From NCBI GenBank assembly GCA_039696685.1, contig CP155565.1, forward strand, positions 186,001 through 250,000: a stretch of DNA of 64,000 nt, in the 5' to 3' direction. A model generated the notes under the pieces. The model had not been told where the DNA came from and searched no databases. It saw only the letters and a program-made list of their open reading frames with translations. Shown piece by piece: positions 19,393 through 29,622 of the stretch. The translations under genes were made by a program, and so were the position numbers. Every line of letters begins with the position of its first letter. Position 1 is the stretch's first letter. This DNA comes from Vibrio sp. CDRSL-10 TSBA. GTDB taxonomy: Bacteria; Pseudomonadota; Gammaproteobacteria; Enterobacterales; Vibrionaceae.

Positions 19393-20325
19393 ATGATGGA
19401 TAGTGTGGTTAAAGATACCAGTGCGCGACAACGCGGGCTGTTTACCGGCAGAGTCGAAAATCTGAAAATGCAGCAGGGAATCCTGTTTCACAACAAAGAC
19501 ATAGTGCATAAGGCGGACTTTTCCACGCAACGGAAGCTCACGCCGCAGCTGATTATTGCCATTCCCTTGGAAAGTAAAGCCCTGATGACATACGGCGATA
19601 TTCATAGTCTTAGGAGTTGCCGCTACCACCGTTCTGATCCTATCCAGGCAACGGCCATATTTTATGCACGACCTGATTCTGTCCAGGGTGCGGCGAAAGC
19701 GCATGTGCGCAGCCGCAGCATCGTGTTGTCTCTGTCTACGGACTGGCTGGACAAGCAGCTTTCAGGTGCGAACCGACAAGGCTTTGAACGTAGTTTTTGC
19801 AAGCACCTGAGTCGTTTTGACTGGTCTTTACCACCCCATCTGGGGCAGATGGCAGAGGTGTTGAATCTGACCAATAGTCATAACCAGGCAGAGGCTTTGA
19901 TGCGAGAGGCATTCACCCTCGCGGTGTGGGAAAATCTTCTGCTTAATATGAAGCATCAGCCATTCCTCAGCGAACCAAAATCTAAGCCACAATCAACCCG
20001 ACTCAAGATATTCCTGCGTCATAAGCAGGTTGATGAAATGTCATTAGTTGAGATGGCATCTGAACTGGGGATGAGTGTTTCCACTTTGCAGCGTCTCGCG
20101 CGCAAAGAGCTTGGGATGAGTCTGCAGCGATACCTGCGTGAACGAAAATTGCACCAGACTAAGATTTTGCTGGAAGAAGAGGCAATTTCGATTCAGCAAG
20201 CTGCGCTAATGGCAGGCTATCAGCATACAGCCAACTTTATCACTGCCTTTGGCAAGTTATTTGGGGGACCGCCAAGTCAGGTGTGCGGAGTGATAAATAA
20301 TCCGTACGATAACCGGTCGGAATAA
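19393..20325 (+). CDS. AraC-family regulator of siderophore uptake
   Basis: This is a transcriptional activator-type protein with two C-terminal helix-turn-helix motifs: LVEMASELGMSVSTLQRLAR and AISIQQAALMAGYQHTANFI followed by FGGPPSQV. The N-terminal part, including RSRSIVLSLSTDWLDKQL, resembles PchR-type regulators that sense ferric siderophores. It is divergent from the receptor gene. The start is uncertain: two ATGs at 19393 and 19396, or a TTG at 19381; none has a good ribosome binding site. About 310 residues, intact. Confidence 0.85.
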   Translation: MMDSVVKDTSARQRGLFTGRVENLKMQQGILFHNKDIVHKADFSTQRKLTPQLIIAIPLESKALMTYGDIHSLRSCRYHRSDPIQATAIFYARPDSVQGAAKAHVRSRSIVLSLSTDWLDKQLSGANRQGFERSFCKHLSRFDWSLPPHLGQMAEVLNLTNSHNQAEALMREAFTLAVWENLLLNMKHQPFLSEPKSKPQSTRLKIFLRHKQVDEMSLVEMASELGMSVSTLQRLARKELGMSLQRYLRERKLHQTKILLEEEAISIQQAALMAGYQHTANFITAFGKLFGGPPSQVCGVINNPYDNRSE

Positions 20326-20460
20326 ATACCTCTTAATGGGTATGTGTATCCCGCTTTTCTGTCATATATCAAGATTTTAGTGAATATCACTTGCCTGCAA
20401 CAATGGGGAATTTATAGTAACAACATTGTTTGTAGTGTTTTTCAGTTTGGGTGAGTGAGA

Positions 20461-20980
20461 ATGCGAGAAGAGAGGGAAATCTCATTGCAACGCGATGAGA
20501 TGATCATCAGCAAAACCGATTTACAGGGCCGGCTGACTTACGCCAACCGTGCCTTTATGCGAGTGGCTAATTTTTCTGAGCTGCAGCTTCTGGGACAAAA
20601 CCACAATATTATCCGTCATGCTTCGATGCCGCGCGGGGTATTCCACGGATTATGGAAAACACTCAAGTCAGGTCAGGAGTTTTTTGGATTCGTAAAGAAC
20701 AAAACGGCTGACGGTGATTACTACTGGGTATTTGCCAATATCACGCCCGATGTTATTGATGGAGAGGTGATTGGTTACTATTCCGTGCGTCGCACACCAT
20801 CCAAACAAGCAATCCAGGTTATCGAAGGCATCTATCAGCAAATGCGTGATAAAGAAAGCAAAGCGGATCGTCAGCAAGCGCCGGAAACTGTCGTGGAACT
20901 GGATGGTCGAGACGGTAGAGCGTCAACACGAAATGAGTTACGAACAATACGTTCTGAGCTTGTACAAACAGACGCGTTAA
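20461..20980 (+). CDS. PAS-domain sensor protein, Aer-like (one apparent frameshift)
   Basis: This is a soluble PAS protein of about 172 residues resembling the N-terminal sensor of Aer: [60 protein letters not shown] and [12 protein letters not shown]. In Aer this fold binds FAD and senses redox state. Removing one A from GAAAC at 20885-20887 changes the C-terminus to an amphipathic segment ending [12 protein letters not shown] with TAA at 20978-20980. Then AAGGAG precedes the next gene. Without the correction the frame would run to 20994 and swallow that binding site. The next gene encodes a receptor without a PAS domain, so sensor and signaller appear split. Confidence 0.85.
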
Positions 20981-20990
20981 GGAGCAGAAG

Positions 20991-22466
20991 ATGAGAAGTC
21001 GCCATATTAGTAAAAATATTCTTCTGCTGAGACAAAAGTTTCTGCTGATGTGTTTTGTTGTGGTTGGGGTAACCGCGCTACTGTCTGGCATTAATTTGTA
21101 TCTGTACGGTTTTAACCTGCTGAACCTGATTGTTCCGCTGTTCATTTTAGCGTTTTCAATCTATGCCTACCGCCAGCAGATGCGGCCGATTACCGTGCTG
21201 GAGCGTATATGTGATGCGCTGGATGAAGCTAAGCAGGGCAATATTCACGTACGTATCACTAACACCCGCGGATTGGGTGAAGTTGGTAAAGTAGCCTGGG
21301 CACTGAATGATTTTCTCGATATTGTTGAAACCAACTTCAAAGAGTTGTCGAACAGCTTTCAGCGCACGGCTAAAAATCAATATTACCGTGATGCACTGAC
21401 CGACGGTATGCCCGGCGAATTTGCCGTCACGATGAAGAACATCAACGTGGCGATTAAATCGATGCATGATGCGCACGTTTTCTCGACCCAAAACCGCCTC
21501 AAGAGTGAACTGCACCATATTAATACGTCGAACCTGATCCTAAACCTGAAAAACAATCAGCAGGAGCTGGTGTCCCTGTCTGAGCGGATGGACGAAGTCA
21601 TGGCGATTGCCACGCAAAACCGTGATGGAGCCGAAAACAGTCGTGAAACCGTGCAGGATCTGAATCTGGCGATCGAAGATATGAACCAGCGTATGAGCAG
21701 CATGGAAGTGACCGCCAATCGTCTCAGCACGGACAGTGTGCGTATTGCTGAAACGGTGAAAATCATCACTGAAATCGCAGAGCAAACTAACTTACTGGCG
21801 CTTAATGCCGCGATTGAGGCCGCGCGAGCTGGTGAAGTGGGGCGTGGCTTTGCTGTGGTCGCCGATGAAGTACGCCAACTGGCGGATCGCACCCGCAAAT
21901 CAACGTCTGAGATCAGCAACGTAGTCAGTTCACTGACCGGCCAAATCGATGACATGGTTTCCCAGACGATGGCGGTCGGCCAACAAACCGCTAAAGTCGG
22001 CAGTGAAATGAGTCACTTCCACGCGAATTTTGATCAGGTTGCCACATCGTCACAAAATACGATTTCTTTGATTAACCAAACCAAGGATATTTCGTTCGCG
22101 ACTCTGGTTAAGCTCGACCACATCATCTACATGCAAAACGGCTACATTGGCTTGGAGAAAAGTGGCCATGGCGATGAAGCTCAGGCAGTGGCGGTGGATC
22201 ACTACCATTGTCGTCTGGGTAAGTGGTACTACGAAGGTGAAGGTTATCAGGCATTTAACGCGCTGCCCTCTTATCGTCGTCTGGAAGGGTATCATCAGGC
22301 GGTACACAAGAATATGCAAAAAGCGCTGGGTCTGGTTCAGCAGGACTGGCTGGGGGATGAACAGGTGCTTAACGGCCTGCTGAAAGCCGTCAGCGATGCG
22401 GAAGCGGCCAGTAACCATGTGATGTATTCTATCTCTGATATGGTCAGTGAAAAGCACGCCTTGTGA
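20991..22466 (+). CDS. Chemoreceptor with C-terminal CZB zinc-binding domain
   Basis: A chemotaxis signalling protein with two neighbouring membrane segments near the N-terminus ([33 protein letters not shown]) and almost no periplasmic loop, as in Aer. A HAMP-like region follows. The signalling tip is [20 protein letters not shown] followed by [20 protein letters not shown]. The end carries a CZB domain with ligands in [28 protein letters not shown] and SNHVMY. It follows the PAS gene by 10 bp with AAGGAG before the ATG, and ends at a strong terminator. Intact, 491 residues. Confidence 0.92.
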   Translation: MRSRHISKNILLLRQKFLLMCFVVVGVTALLSGINLYLYGFNLLNLIVPLFILAFSIYAYRQQMRPITVLERICDALDEAKQGNIHVRITNTRGLGEVGKVAWALNDFLDIVETNFKELSNSFQRTAKNQYYRDALTDGMPGEFAVTMKNINVAIKSMHDAHVFSTQNRLKSELHHINTSNLILNLKNNQQELVSLSERMDEVMAIATQNRDGAENSRETVQDLNLAIEDMNQRMSSMEVTANRLSTDSVRIAETVKIITEIAEQTNLLALNAAIEAARAGEVGRGFAVVADEVRQLADRTRKSTSEISNVVSSLTGQIDDMVSQTMAVGQQTAKVGSEMSHFHANFDQVATSSQNTISLINQTKDISFATLVKLDHIIYMQNGYIGLEKSGHGDEAQAVAVDHYHCRLGKWYYEGEGYQAFNALPSYRRLEGYHQAVHKNMQKALGLVQQDWLGDEQVLNGLLKAVSDAEAASNHVMYSISDMVSEKHAL

Positions 22467-22481
22467 TAATATCTTCGTGAG

Positions 22482-22513
22482 AAAAAGCGCAGCCTCGATG
22501 GCTGCGCTTTTTT
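22482..22513 (+). terminator. Terminator of the PAS/chemoreceptor operon
   Basis: AAAAAGCGCAGCC (22482-22494) pairs with GGCTGCGCTTTTT (22500-22512) with a 5-base loop and T tract. The A's on the left could also serve the convergent CHAD gene. Confidence 0.88.
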
Positions 22514-22548
22514 GTACCGTCACCGGCCGCTGCGCATGCACCATTCGA

Positions 22549-23457
22549 TCAGTGACTTGCTAATGTAGCGATATTTTTCAGCACCTGCTGCTTGCTGGCG
22601 TGATGCTGTTGCCGGCTGTGTTTAACAAAGGCGGCAACAGCCTGGGCCGTTTCCGCTTGTGTCTGCAGTGGCGAGAGGTGGGTCAGACAAAAATGTAACT
22701 GACTTGAAGTATCGTTAAATTTTCCCAGTTCGTTCTGCCAATGTTTTAGCTGAGCTTGTTCAATTAATGGCTGCTCTGAAGAGGTTATCCCCACAGCGCG
22801 GCAAAAATCATTCAGGTAACGTAATTTTTTACAACCAATTCGCAGTTTATGAATCTCTTCGTCGGTGCTGCCCGGTTTGATACGGCGGCTGGATTTCAGC
22901 AGTTTTCGAGCCTGTTTTTCAAGGTGATAATTAGCGACAGAACTCAGGCTTTTTAAACCGGTTTGAGTCGGATGCTGAGCACAATGGATGAAACTGGTAA
23001 AAATCTGCTGCGTGATATGCTGGTAATCGACACTCTCGAGCCAGTGTGAAAAACGCTGAAATACTCTGCTCCGTTTGGCGGCCACGACAGGCAGCAGTTC
23101 ACTGAGTACGGTGCTTAATGACTCCGGATGCGAATCGGGATCCGTAAACACGTCTAAGTCTCGCAATAATCCGCTGGGTTCCATCATCACTTTAAGCTGT
23201 TGTCTGAGTTTTGTGACGGCCTGAGGCGGATAAACGACGGCGAAAATAGCCAGCAGGGAACGACAGCGGCGCAGGCTGACCCGATACTGATGCAGATACT
23301 CAGGATGACGATCTTCGAGTATGCCTGGCTCATGCAGCAAGGCATACTGAAATTCATTGAGCAGATATTGGCTCAACACCCAACATATCGGTGTATCGGC
23401 TTCACAACACAGCTGCTTGGCCGGGGCCGGGAGTGTTAACGGGGAAAAGAGAGTCAT
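22549..23457 (-). CDS. CHAD-domain protein
   Basis: CHAD domains are helical, rich in conserved histidines and positive residues, and bind polyphosphate. Visible blocks are EYLHQYRVSLRRCRSLLAIF, LRDLDVFTD and DEEIHKLRIGCKKLRYLNDF, the paired H-x-x-R-x-x-x-K/R-x-L-R motifs typical of the domain. There is no CYTH triphosphatase domain attached, unlike YgiF. The start is placed at 23457 (MTLFSPLTL) because GGAGG lies eight bases upstream; a reading from 23475 would bypass it. About 302 residues, intact, transcribed alone. Confidence 0.88.
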   Translation of the reverse strand: MTLFSPLTLPAPAKQLCCEADTPICWVLSQYLLNEFQYALLHEPGILEDRHPEYLHQYRVSLRRCRSLLAIFAVVYPPQAVTKLRQQLKVMMEPSGLLRDLDVFTDPDSHPESLSTVLSELLPVVAAKRSRVFQRFSHWLESVDYQHITQQIFTSFIHCAQHPTQTGLKSLSSVANYHLEKQARKLLKSSRRIKPGSTDEEIHKLRIGCKKLRYLNDFCRAVGITSSEQPLIEQAQLKHWQNELGKFNDTSSQLHFCLTHLSPLQTQAETAQAVAAFVKHSRQQHHASKQQVLKNIATLASH

Positions 23458-23539
23458 GATGCACCTCCGTTCCAATAGTGTAGTGCCCGGCTTGGAAATT
23501 GGAGGTTAACCGAGAAAAAAGTCTTTCACCCTGTGTTAT

Positions 23540-24436
23540 TTATTCCTGGTTGTCGAAATGCTGCAGGACAAATTCAATAAACAGTCGCACCCGCAGAGGA
23601 ATGTTTTGACGCTCACGATACAGCATAAACAGGGTGCGTTCTTTACTGCGCCAGTCTGGCAATACGTGCTGCATTTCACCTTGCTCTATCATTGGCAGGG
23701 CAAAATAGTCGGGAATATAGCCGATCCCCAGTCCGGTTTTGACCGCATGTGAGAGCATTTGAATTTCATCGAGTTCAAGCCGGACCCCTTTTTGCGGGTG
23801 GTAATCAAATTCCTGTTGATTGGTTTTATTCACCAGTTGCCAGGGAACCATGGGATGACAAAGCACTGTCGGGTGACCACACAAATCTTCAGGGTGCTGT
23901 ATCGCGCTGAGATCATAATCCGGATGGGCGCACAGGATGAAATGAATGTGTTTGAGCGGGCGCGCGATCCAGTTATCGACCACCGGACTGCCCACTCGGA
24001 ATACCACATCCATGCCTTCCGCTTCGATATCAATCAGGGAATTGGAGAAACGCAGGTCGAGCTGAATATCCGGCTGTTGCAGTAAAAAATCATAAAAAAT
24101 CGGGCGCAAAAACTGGGAGCCGGCGTTAATAGGGGTGGAGATACGAATTTTCCCGCTTGGCTGGTGTTTATCGCGGTGTAAATCCTCATCAATGTCGCCG
24201 AGTTCATCAAACAGGGCCGCCGAACGCTGGAAGTACTGTTCGCCGGTATGAGTGAGAATCACCCGGTGGGCATCGCGGTTAAGGAGCCTGAGTTGCAGAT
24301 CGGTTTCCAGTTGACGGATACGACGGCTCAAGGTGGAAAGGGGCATTTCGAGATAAGCCGCGGCTTCTTTAAAACTGGCAAAGCGGGCAACAGCACAAAA
24401 ACAACGCAAATCGTCTAAAGAGTAGTTAGGTTTCAT
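23540..24436 (-). CDS. LysR-family transcriptional regulator
   Basis: N-terminal winged helix: LDDLRCFCAVARFASFKEAA followed by AYLEMPLSTLSRRIRQLETDL. A periplasmic-binding-like effector domain follows (GKIRISTPINAGSQFLRPIF). It belongs to the group that includes DsdC/CrgA-like regulators; the effector is unknown. It is divergent from an EamA-type exporter gene (94 bp apart) and may control it, as is common for LysR proteins. 298 residues, intact. Confidence 0.9.
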   Translation of the reverse strand: MKPNYSLDDLRCFCAVARFASFKEAAAYLEMPLSTLSRRIRQLETDLQLRLLNRDAHRVILTHTGEQYFQRSAALFDELGDIDEDLHRDKHQPSGKIRISTPINAGSQFLRPIFYDFLLQQPDIQLDLRFSNSLIDIEAEGMDVVFRVGSPVVDNWIARPLKHIHFILCAHPDYDLSAIQHPEDLCGHPTVLCHPMVPWQLVNKTNQQEFDYHPQKGVRLELDEIQMLSHAVKTGLGIGYIPDYFALPMIEQGEMQHVLPDWRSKERTLFMLYRERQNIPLRVRLFIEFVLQHFDNQE

Positions 24437-24529
24437 TTATGGCATTTACCATCTTAATTTTGCTTGTTTATTCTAATGTTGAAACCAATACACTAGGCGA
24501 CCTGTTTTGACAAGTTCTTTGGAGTGACG

Positions 24530-25459
24530 ATGAATTCCGATTCAATCCTGAAAGCCGTTGTGCTTCTTCTTATCTGTACCTTTTTCTGGGGCAGCAGCTT
24601 TCCTATCGGCAAACATGCGTTGCAGGAAGTCAATGCGCTGACCTTAGTCTTCTGGCGCTTTGTTATCGCTGCAGCCTGTCTGGCTGTGTATGTGCGTGTT
24701 GCGCGCATGCCAAAACCTGTCATCACCAACCGCCAGTGGTTGTGGGTGTTTGCGGTCAGCGCTGTGGGGGTGGGCGGACTTAATCTCGGATTGTTCACCG
24801 GTCTTGCTTACACCAGTGCAACCAATGGTTCGCTGATCATGGCTCTCAGTCCGTTAATGACTTCGCTGATCGCCAGTGTCGCTCAGCGCAGCTGGCCTTC
24901 ACGGGCACAATGTTTCAGTCTGCTGGTCAGTCTGACCGGAGTACTGATGGTGATCACCAACGGTCATCTTGAAACCCTGCTTTCGTTGCAGATTAACCAT
25001 GGTGACAAGCTAATTTTTTCCGGCATGCTGGCCTGGAGTCTGTACACCTATTTCAGTCAGGGGATCAGTCGTTGGATGGCCGTGATCCCTTACACTCTGG
25101 TCGGAATGCTGAGTGGCGCGGCAGTGATCGGCGTGATGTGCCTGTTCTCAGCGGACGTGCATCCGTTTGCCGAACTGTTGAATGCCAGCGCCGTCGGCAT
25201 CAGCGAGGTGGTGTACATTGGTTTGTTTGCCACTGTAGCCGGTTATCTGTTGTGGCTGAATGGCGTGCGTCGCCTTGGTTCGGCCAGCGCTGCACTGTTT
25301 TTTAACTTCGTGCCGATTTTCTCAGTCCTGACCTCTTTTGTGATGGGGCATGCTGTGACTCAGTTGCAGTTAGCGGGTATTGGATTAGTGGTGGCAGGTT
25401 TGCTGCTCCCACGAATTCGTTTGCCGAAACGCAGATCAATGGTCTGTCCTCAGCAGTAA
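24530..25459 (+). CDS. EamA/DMT-family transporter
   Basis: A ten-helix inner-membrane drug/metabolite transporter made of two EamA repeats; the first starts CTFFWGSSFPIGKHALQEVN and the second near DKLIFSGMLAWSLYTYFSQG. The proline after FWGSSF and the LGSASAALFFNFVPIFSVLT block in the second half are typical. Such proteins export amino acids, nucleosides or drugs; the substrate is unknown. The ATG at 24530 is preferred over a GTG at 24524 because GGAG lies just before it. About 309 residues, intact, divergent from a LysR gene. Confidence 0.9.
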   Translation: MNSDSILKAVVLLLICTFFWGSSFPIGKHALQEVNALTLVFWRFVIAAACLAVYVRVARMPKPVITNRQWLWVFAVSAVGVGGLNLGLFTGLAYTSATNGSLIMALSPLMTSLIASVAQRSWPSRAQCFSLLVSLTGVLMVITNGHLETLLSLQINHGDKLIFSGMLAWSLYTYFSQGISRWMAVIPYTLVGMLSGAAVIGVMCLFSADVHPFAELLNASAVGISEVVYIGLFATVAGYLLWLNGVRRLGSASAALFFNFVPIFSVLTSFVMGHAVTQLQLAGIGLVVAGLLLPRIRLPKRRSMVCPQQ

Positions 25460-25606
25460 TGCGGTGAACAATATTTCGTAATCAAAATGAGCTGACAGTC
25501 AGCAGGGCGGGAATATCCGGCCCTTGTTTTATCTATGGCGATATTCCCGCGGCAAAGGTGAGGATTTTAGCTAAACTCTAATTAGAGTTTTATACCGGAT
25601 CTGATT

Positions 25607-27020
25607 ATGTATCGTCTGCTGTTTGCAGCGCTTTTGTCGGTGCTGCTGAGTGTCTCAACACTGGCGACGGTTGAAACTGACAGTGGCACGCAGCCAGAAC
25701 AGACAGCTCTGCCACAGTCACAGCGTTCATCTGCCGTTCCAGTGATCACCATCAGTGGTGCTATCGGCCCTGCTGTCGGCGACTATGTGATCAAAGAGAT
25801 TCAACGTGCCAATTCCAGCGCTGATGCCCCGGCAATCATTATTGCGATTGACACTCCCGGCGGCCTGGTGTCCAGTCTGCGCGATATAAACCAACATATC
25901 CTCGCTTCCAACATTCCTGTGCTGTGTCTGGTGCATCCGCCTGGAGCGCGTGCAGCCAGTGCGGGTACCTATATTCTTTATGCCTGTCATATTGCAGCGA
26001 TGGCGCCGGCCACCACGCTTGGGGCTGCGACGCCGGTACAAATGGGTGGCCCCAACCCGGGTGGAGAACAGCAGGACAAGCCAAGTGAACCCAGTGCGAT
26101 GGAGAAAAAGATCCTCAACGACTCGATAGCCTATATTCGTTCTCTGGCACAGTTGCGTGGCCGTAATGTCGAATGGGCGGAAAAAGCGGTGCGTGAAGCC
26201 GCTACCTTATCGGCTACCGAAGCACTCGAACTGAACGTGATTAACGTTATGGCCGAGTCGCCACAAGATTTGTTATCAGCTGTGACAGGGCAAAGCCTGG
26301 AGCTGAATCATCAGCAAGTGACGCTCGATTTTAGTCGCGCTCAGGTCGAAAAACGTGACCCTGATTTGCGCAATAAGTTTTTAGCCACCATTACTGACCC
26401 TAACGTTGCTTATATCCTGATGATGATCGGGGTATATGGCCTGTTACTCGAATTCTACAGTCCGAGTTTTGGTATTGCCGGTATTACCGGCGCAATCTGC
26501 CTGCTTATTGCCTTGTATGCTTTCCAGTTGTTGCCAGTGAACTATGTGGGGCTGGGGTTGATGCTGCTCGGTATCGCTCTGTTTATTGCTGAATCCTTCC
26601 TGCCCAGTTTTGGGTTGCTCGGTTTCGGGCGGCATTGTGGCCTTTGTACTTGGCTCGGTTTTTTTGATCGACAGCGATCTGCCTGAGCTACGTGTTTCCC
26701 TGACGTTGATTTACGCGATTGCCGCTGTGTCGGCAGGGGTGATCATTTTTGTCCTCAAGCGCGTTATGGAGCTGCGTAAAAAACAAGTGGTCAGTGGCAG
26801 CGAAGCGCTTGCCGGTGAGCATGGTGTCGCGTTGGAGAGTTTTACCGGGCACGGTTTTGTGCATGTCGAAGGTGAACGTTGGGAAGCCATCAGTGACGTA
26901 CCGTTAAGTAAAGGGGATCCGATACGAGTCATTGAACTGGATGGCTTGATTCTGAAAGTCACTAAAGTCTCTCAAGTCAAAAGGAGTACAGACGATGCCA
27001 GCAATTCCAGTCAACACTGA
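25607..27020 (+). CDS. NfeD-type membrane serine protease (one apparent frameshift)
   Basis: A membrane-bound ClpP-class protease paired with a stomatin-like protein. A signal peptide is followed by the protease domain: [20 protein letters not shown], then [16 protein letters not shown] with the likely nucleophile Ser, and the likely catalytic Lys in AMEKKILND. Several membrane helices and a C-terminal OB-fold NfeD domain ([20 protein letters not shown]) follow. The break lies at 26623-26625 (GTTTC); removing one T gives [20 protein letters not shown] across a helix. The corrected length is about 470 residues. Its end overlaps the slipin gene by 26 bp, so both form an operon. Confidence 0.92.
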
Positions 27021-27792
27021 GCTGCTAACACCGATTCTGATTGTGGTGCTGGTGGTGCTGATCGCAGTGCGCTTATTCCGTATTCTGCGTGAGTACGAAC
27101 GCGGGGTGATTTTTTTCCTCGGTCGATTCCAGAAGGTGAAAGGTCCGGGTTTGATCATTGTCATCCCGGTCATCCAACAAATGGTGCGGGTCGATTTACG
27201 TACAGTTGTGATGGATGTACCGAGCCAGGACGTCATCAGCCGTGACAACGTGTCGGTGCGGGTCAATGCCGTACTCTATTTTCGCGTGGTTGATTCCCAG
27301 AAAGCCATCATTAATGTCGAAAATTATCTTCAGGCCACATCGCAACTGGCTCAGACCACATTGCGTTCGGTGCTGGGGCAGCATGAGCTGGACGAAATGT
27401 TAGCCAACCGGGAAATGCTCAATGCGGATATTCAGGCCATTCTTGATGCCCGTACGGAAGGCTGGGGCATTAAAGTCTCCAATGTTGAAATAAAACACGT
27501 CGATCTGAATGAATCAATGATCCGCGCTATTGCCCGTCAGGCTGAAGCTGAGCGGACCCGACGCGCGAAAGTGATTCACGCATCCGGTGAGATGGAAGCG
27601 TCAGAGAAACTGGTGGAAGCGGCTAATCGTCTGGCGACTGAGCCGAATGCCATTTTGCTGCGTTATTTGCAGACATTAACCGAAATCGCCGGCGAAAAAA
27701 GCTCTACTATACTGTTTCCTATGCCAACCTCGATGATGGAAGGTTTGTTCCAGACCCTGACTAAAGATAAAAAAACAGATAAAGAGCCCTGA
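26995..27792 (+). CDS. Slipin (stomatin/prohibitin family, SPFH domain)
   Basis: A membrane-anchored SPFH protein, likely forming large oligomers at the inner membrane and partnering with the NfeD protease. One N-terminal membrane helix ([19 protein letters not shown]) is followed by [20 protein letters not shown] and the SPFH domain, with [24 protein letters not shown] strands and a C-terminal helix [20 protein letters not shown]. 265 residues, typical for slipin. It overlaps the end of the protease gene, a pairing conserved in many bacteria. Intact. Confidence 0.94.
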   Translation: MPAIPVNTELLTPILIVVLVVLIAVRLFRILREYERGVIFFLGRFQKVKGPGLIIVIPVIQQMVRVDLRTVVMDVPSQDVISRDNVSVRVNAVLYFRVVDSQKAIINVENYLQATSQLAQTTLRSVLGQHELDEMLANREMLNADIQAILDARTEGWGIKVSNVEIKHVDLNESMIRAIARQAEAERTRRAKVIHASGEMEASEKLVEAANRLATEPNAILLRYLQTLTEIAGEKSSTILFPMPTSMMEGLFQTLTKDKKTDKEP

Positions 27793-27914
27793 TTCTGGGC
27801 GCGTGAGCACGGGGCAGAGCGGCCGGCACAGGTACACTGGAATCAGTGGTTGACGTTTGACGTGTTCACCACTCAAGTAACAGGGAAGTAAGGTGTTAAC
27901 GCCAGGTCTGGCCG

Positions 27915-27980
27915 CTGTATCAGTGGCAAAACAGTTCTGTATCAGTGTCAAAACAGTGCTGTAGCAGTAGCAAAAAAACA
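27915..27980 (+). repeat. Three 22-bp tandem repeats upstream of a VOC gene
   Basis: Units start at 27915, 27937 and 27959. The first two share CTGTATCAGTG-CAAAACAGT; the third reads CTGTAGCAGTAGCAAAAAAA. The array ends directly at the AGGAAG ribosome binding site of the next gene, so it forms the whole near-upstream region. Confidence 0.85.
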
Positions 27981-27991
27981 AGGAAGTGCTC

Positions 27992-28417
27992 ATGAGTCTA
28001 CAACCGTTTCATTTAGCGATACCTGTCTATGATGTTCCGCTCGCCAGGCAGTTTTATCGCGAAGTTTTTGGCCTCGAAGAGGGGCGCAGCGCCGAAAGCT
28101 GGGTCGATTTTAATTTTTTCGGTCACCAGCTGGTGATCCACTTTCATCCGCGTACCGCCGATCAGGAGCGGGCGGTGACTAATCCGGTTGACGGGCATGA
28201 TGTTCCGGTGCCGCATTTTGGTGTGGTTCTGACCTGGGAGCAGTGGCAAGCGCTGGCGGAACGTCTTAAGCGCTACAACATTGAGTTCGTGATTGAGCCG
28301 TATATTCGTTTTCAAGGCCAGGTCGGTGAACAGGCCACCATGTTTTTCTTCGACCCGTGTGGTAATGCGCTGGAATTTAAAGCGTTTAAAGATATGGGGC
28401 AGCTGTTCGCCAAGTAG
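27992..28417 (+). CDS. VOC-family (glyoxalase/dioxygenase-like) protein
   Basis: A 141-residue metal-dependent VOC fold protein. It begins [20 protein letters not shown], with the first metal-ligand His in FHLAIPV, and ends [18 protein letters not shown] with the usual C-terminal Glu ligand. A second His ligand may lie in [11 protein letters not shown] proteins include glyoxalase I and ring-cleaving dioxygenases; the reaction is not predictable here. AGGAAG precedes the ATG at 27992; three 22-bp repeats lie directly upstream. Intact. Confidence 0.88.
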   Translation: MSLQPFHLAIPVYDVPLARQFYREVFGLEEGRSAESWVDFNFFGHQLVIHFHPRTADQERAVTNPVDGHDVPVPHFGVVLTWEQWQALAERLKRYNIEFVIEPYIRFQGQVGEQATMFFFDPCGNALEFKAFKDMGQLFAK

Positions 28418-28442
28418 GCAGGAACTGAGCATTAAATTGACG

Positions 28443-28470
28443 ACAAAGCCGCGTTTTGACGCGGCTTTGT
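28443..28470. terminator. Bidirectional terminator between VOC and luciferase-like genes
   Basis: ACAAAGCCGCG (28443-28453) pairs with CGCGGCTTTGT (28460-28470), an 11-bp stem with a 6-base loop, between two convergent genes. Confidence 0.8.
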
Positions 28471-28510
28471 GCTGTTATTGGTGATGTCAGTAGCTGCGCT
28501 CAGACGTGGC

Positions 28511-29497
28511 TTAGCGTAGCTCTGACAGCAACTGATACGATTTCAGCTTTTCCTGATGATCGTAAATCATGGCGTTCACCATGATCTCATCGGCCTGAGT
28601 CCGCTCAAGCAGATTTTCTAAGCGGCGACGGACTGTCTCCTGGCTGCCGTGGATCGATTCCCGTAATTGCGTTTCAACATGGCGCTGCTCATGGGGCAGC
28701 CACAGCGGATCCATGCTCATGACCGGTGGCGGCAGTTTGTCGCGTCCGCCACGTGCCATTTTAAGGAACTTCTGCTTTTCCGTTGTGCCCAGATACTGCG
28801 CTTGACGATCGGTTTCGGCCACGATTATATTCACGCCGATCATGGCGTACGGCTTATCGAGTTGTTCGGACGGGCGGAAATTATCACGATAGATTTCCAG
28901 AGCGCGCAACATCGAATCCGGCGCGAAATGGGCGGCAAAAGCAAAAGGTAATCCCTTGATACCGGCTAAACGGGCACTGTAGGTACTTGAGCCGAGCAGC
29001 CATAAAGGCACTTTAGCGTTGTTGCCCGGATAAGAGCGTACCGGCTGGTTGTCGGATATCGGGCCCATAAAAAACTGCAGCTCTTCCAGCAGTTCATCAA
29101 AATCAGGATCCATACGTTCCGGATCGCGGCGCAGCGCGTGCATGGTCGGATAATCAGTACCAGGAGCACGGCCTAATCCCAGATCAATCCGGCCCGGATA
29201 AAGGGCTTCCAGGGTACCGAATTGTTCGGAAATCACCAGCGGAGCGTGGTTAGGCAGCATGATTCCGCCGGAGCCAAGACGAATTTTCTGAGTGTTGGCG
29301 CCGATATGGCTGAGCAGTACGGAAGTGGCGGCACTGGCAATATCGGGCATATTGTGGTGTTCCGCCATCCAGAAGCGCTTAAATCCTAACGCTTCAGCGT
29401 GCTGGGCCAGAGAAACCGAGTTGCGGAATGTGGAATGAAAATCGGAGCCTTCAGAGACCGGCGCCAGATCCAGGATTGAAAAAGGAGGTAATTGCAT
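28511..29497 (-). CDS. Luciferase-like flavin monooxygenase
   Basis: A bacterial-luciferase superfamily (LLM) oxidoreductase of the MsnO8/YhbW group, using reduced flavin. It has [55 protein letters not shown] and [14 protein letters not shown], all characteristic of this group. It has 328 residues, the normal length, and is intact. The substrate is unknown and no flavin reductase is adjacent. It is transcribed alone, downstream of fdhD on the same strand order but separated by a hairpin. Confidence 0.9.
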   Translation of the reverse strand: MQLPPFSILDLAPVSEGSDFHSTFRNSVSLAQHAEALGFKRFWMAEHHNMPDIASAATSVLLSHIGANTQKIRLGSGGIMLPNHAPLVISEQFGTLEALYPGRIDLGLGRAPGTDYPTMHALRRDPERMDPDFDELLEELQFFMGPISDNQPVRSYPGNNAKVPLWLLGSSTYSARLAGIKGLPFAFAAHFAPDSMLRALEIYRDNFRPSEQLDKPYAMIGVNIIVAETDRQAQYLGTTEKQKFLKMARGGRDKLPPPVMSMDPLWLPHEQRHVETQLRESIHGSQETVRRRLENLLERTQADEIMVNAMIYDHQEKLKSYQLLSELR

Positions 29498-29568
29498 GAG
29501 GACTCTTTTGTCATGGACGAGTGATCACTATGCCTGTTTATCATGGCAAAATAAACCGACAGAATGTA

Positions 29569-29592
29569 AGGGCTGCTTTGTTCAGCAGCCCT
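29569..29592 (-). terminator. Hairpin downstream of fdhD
   Basis: AGGGCTGCT (29569-29577) pairs with AGCAGCCCT (29584-29592) around a 6-base loop. On the reverse strand there is no clear T run after it, so termination is likely but not certain. Confidence 0.5.
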
Positions 29593-29622
29593 GATGAAAC
29601 CCGGCGAATCAGGCGCGAAAGA

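Noticed and set aside
25500..25530. Hairpin between the EamA and NfeD genes
   Set aside because: GGGCGGGAATATCCGGCCC forms only an imperfect stem with a short T stretch; possible terminator, but too weak to list as a feature.
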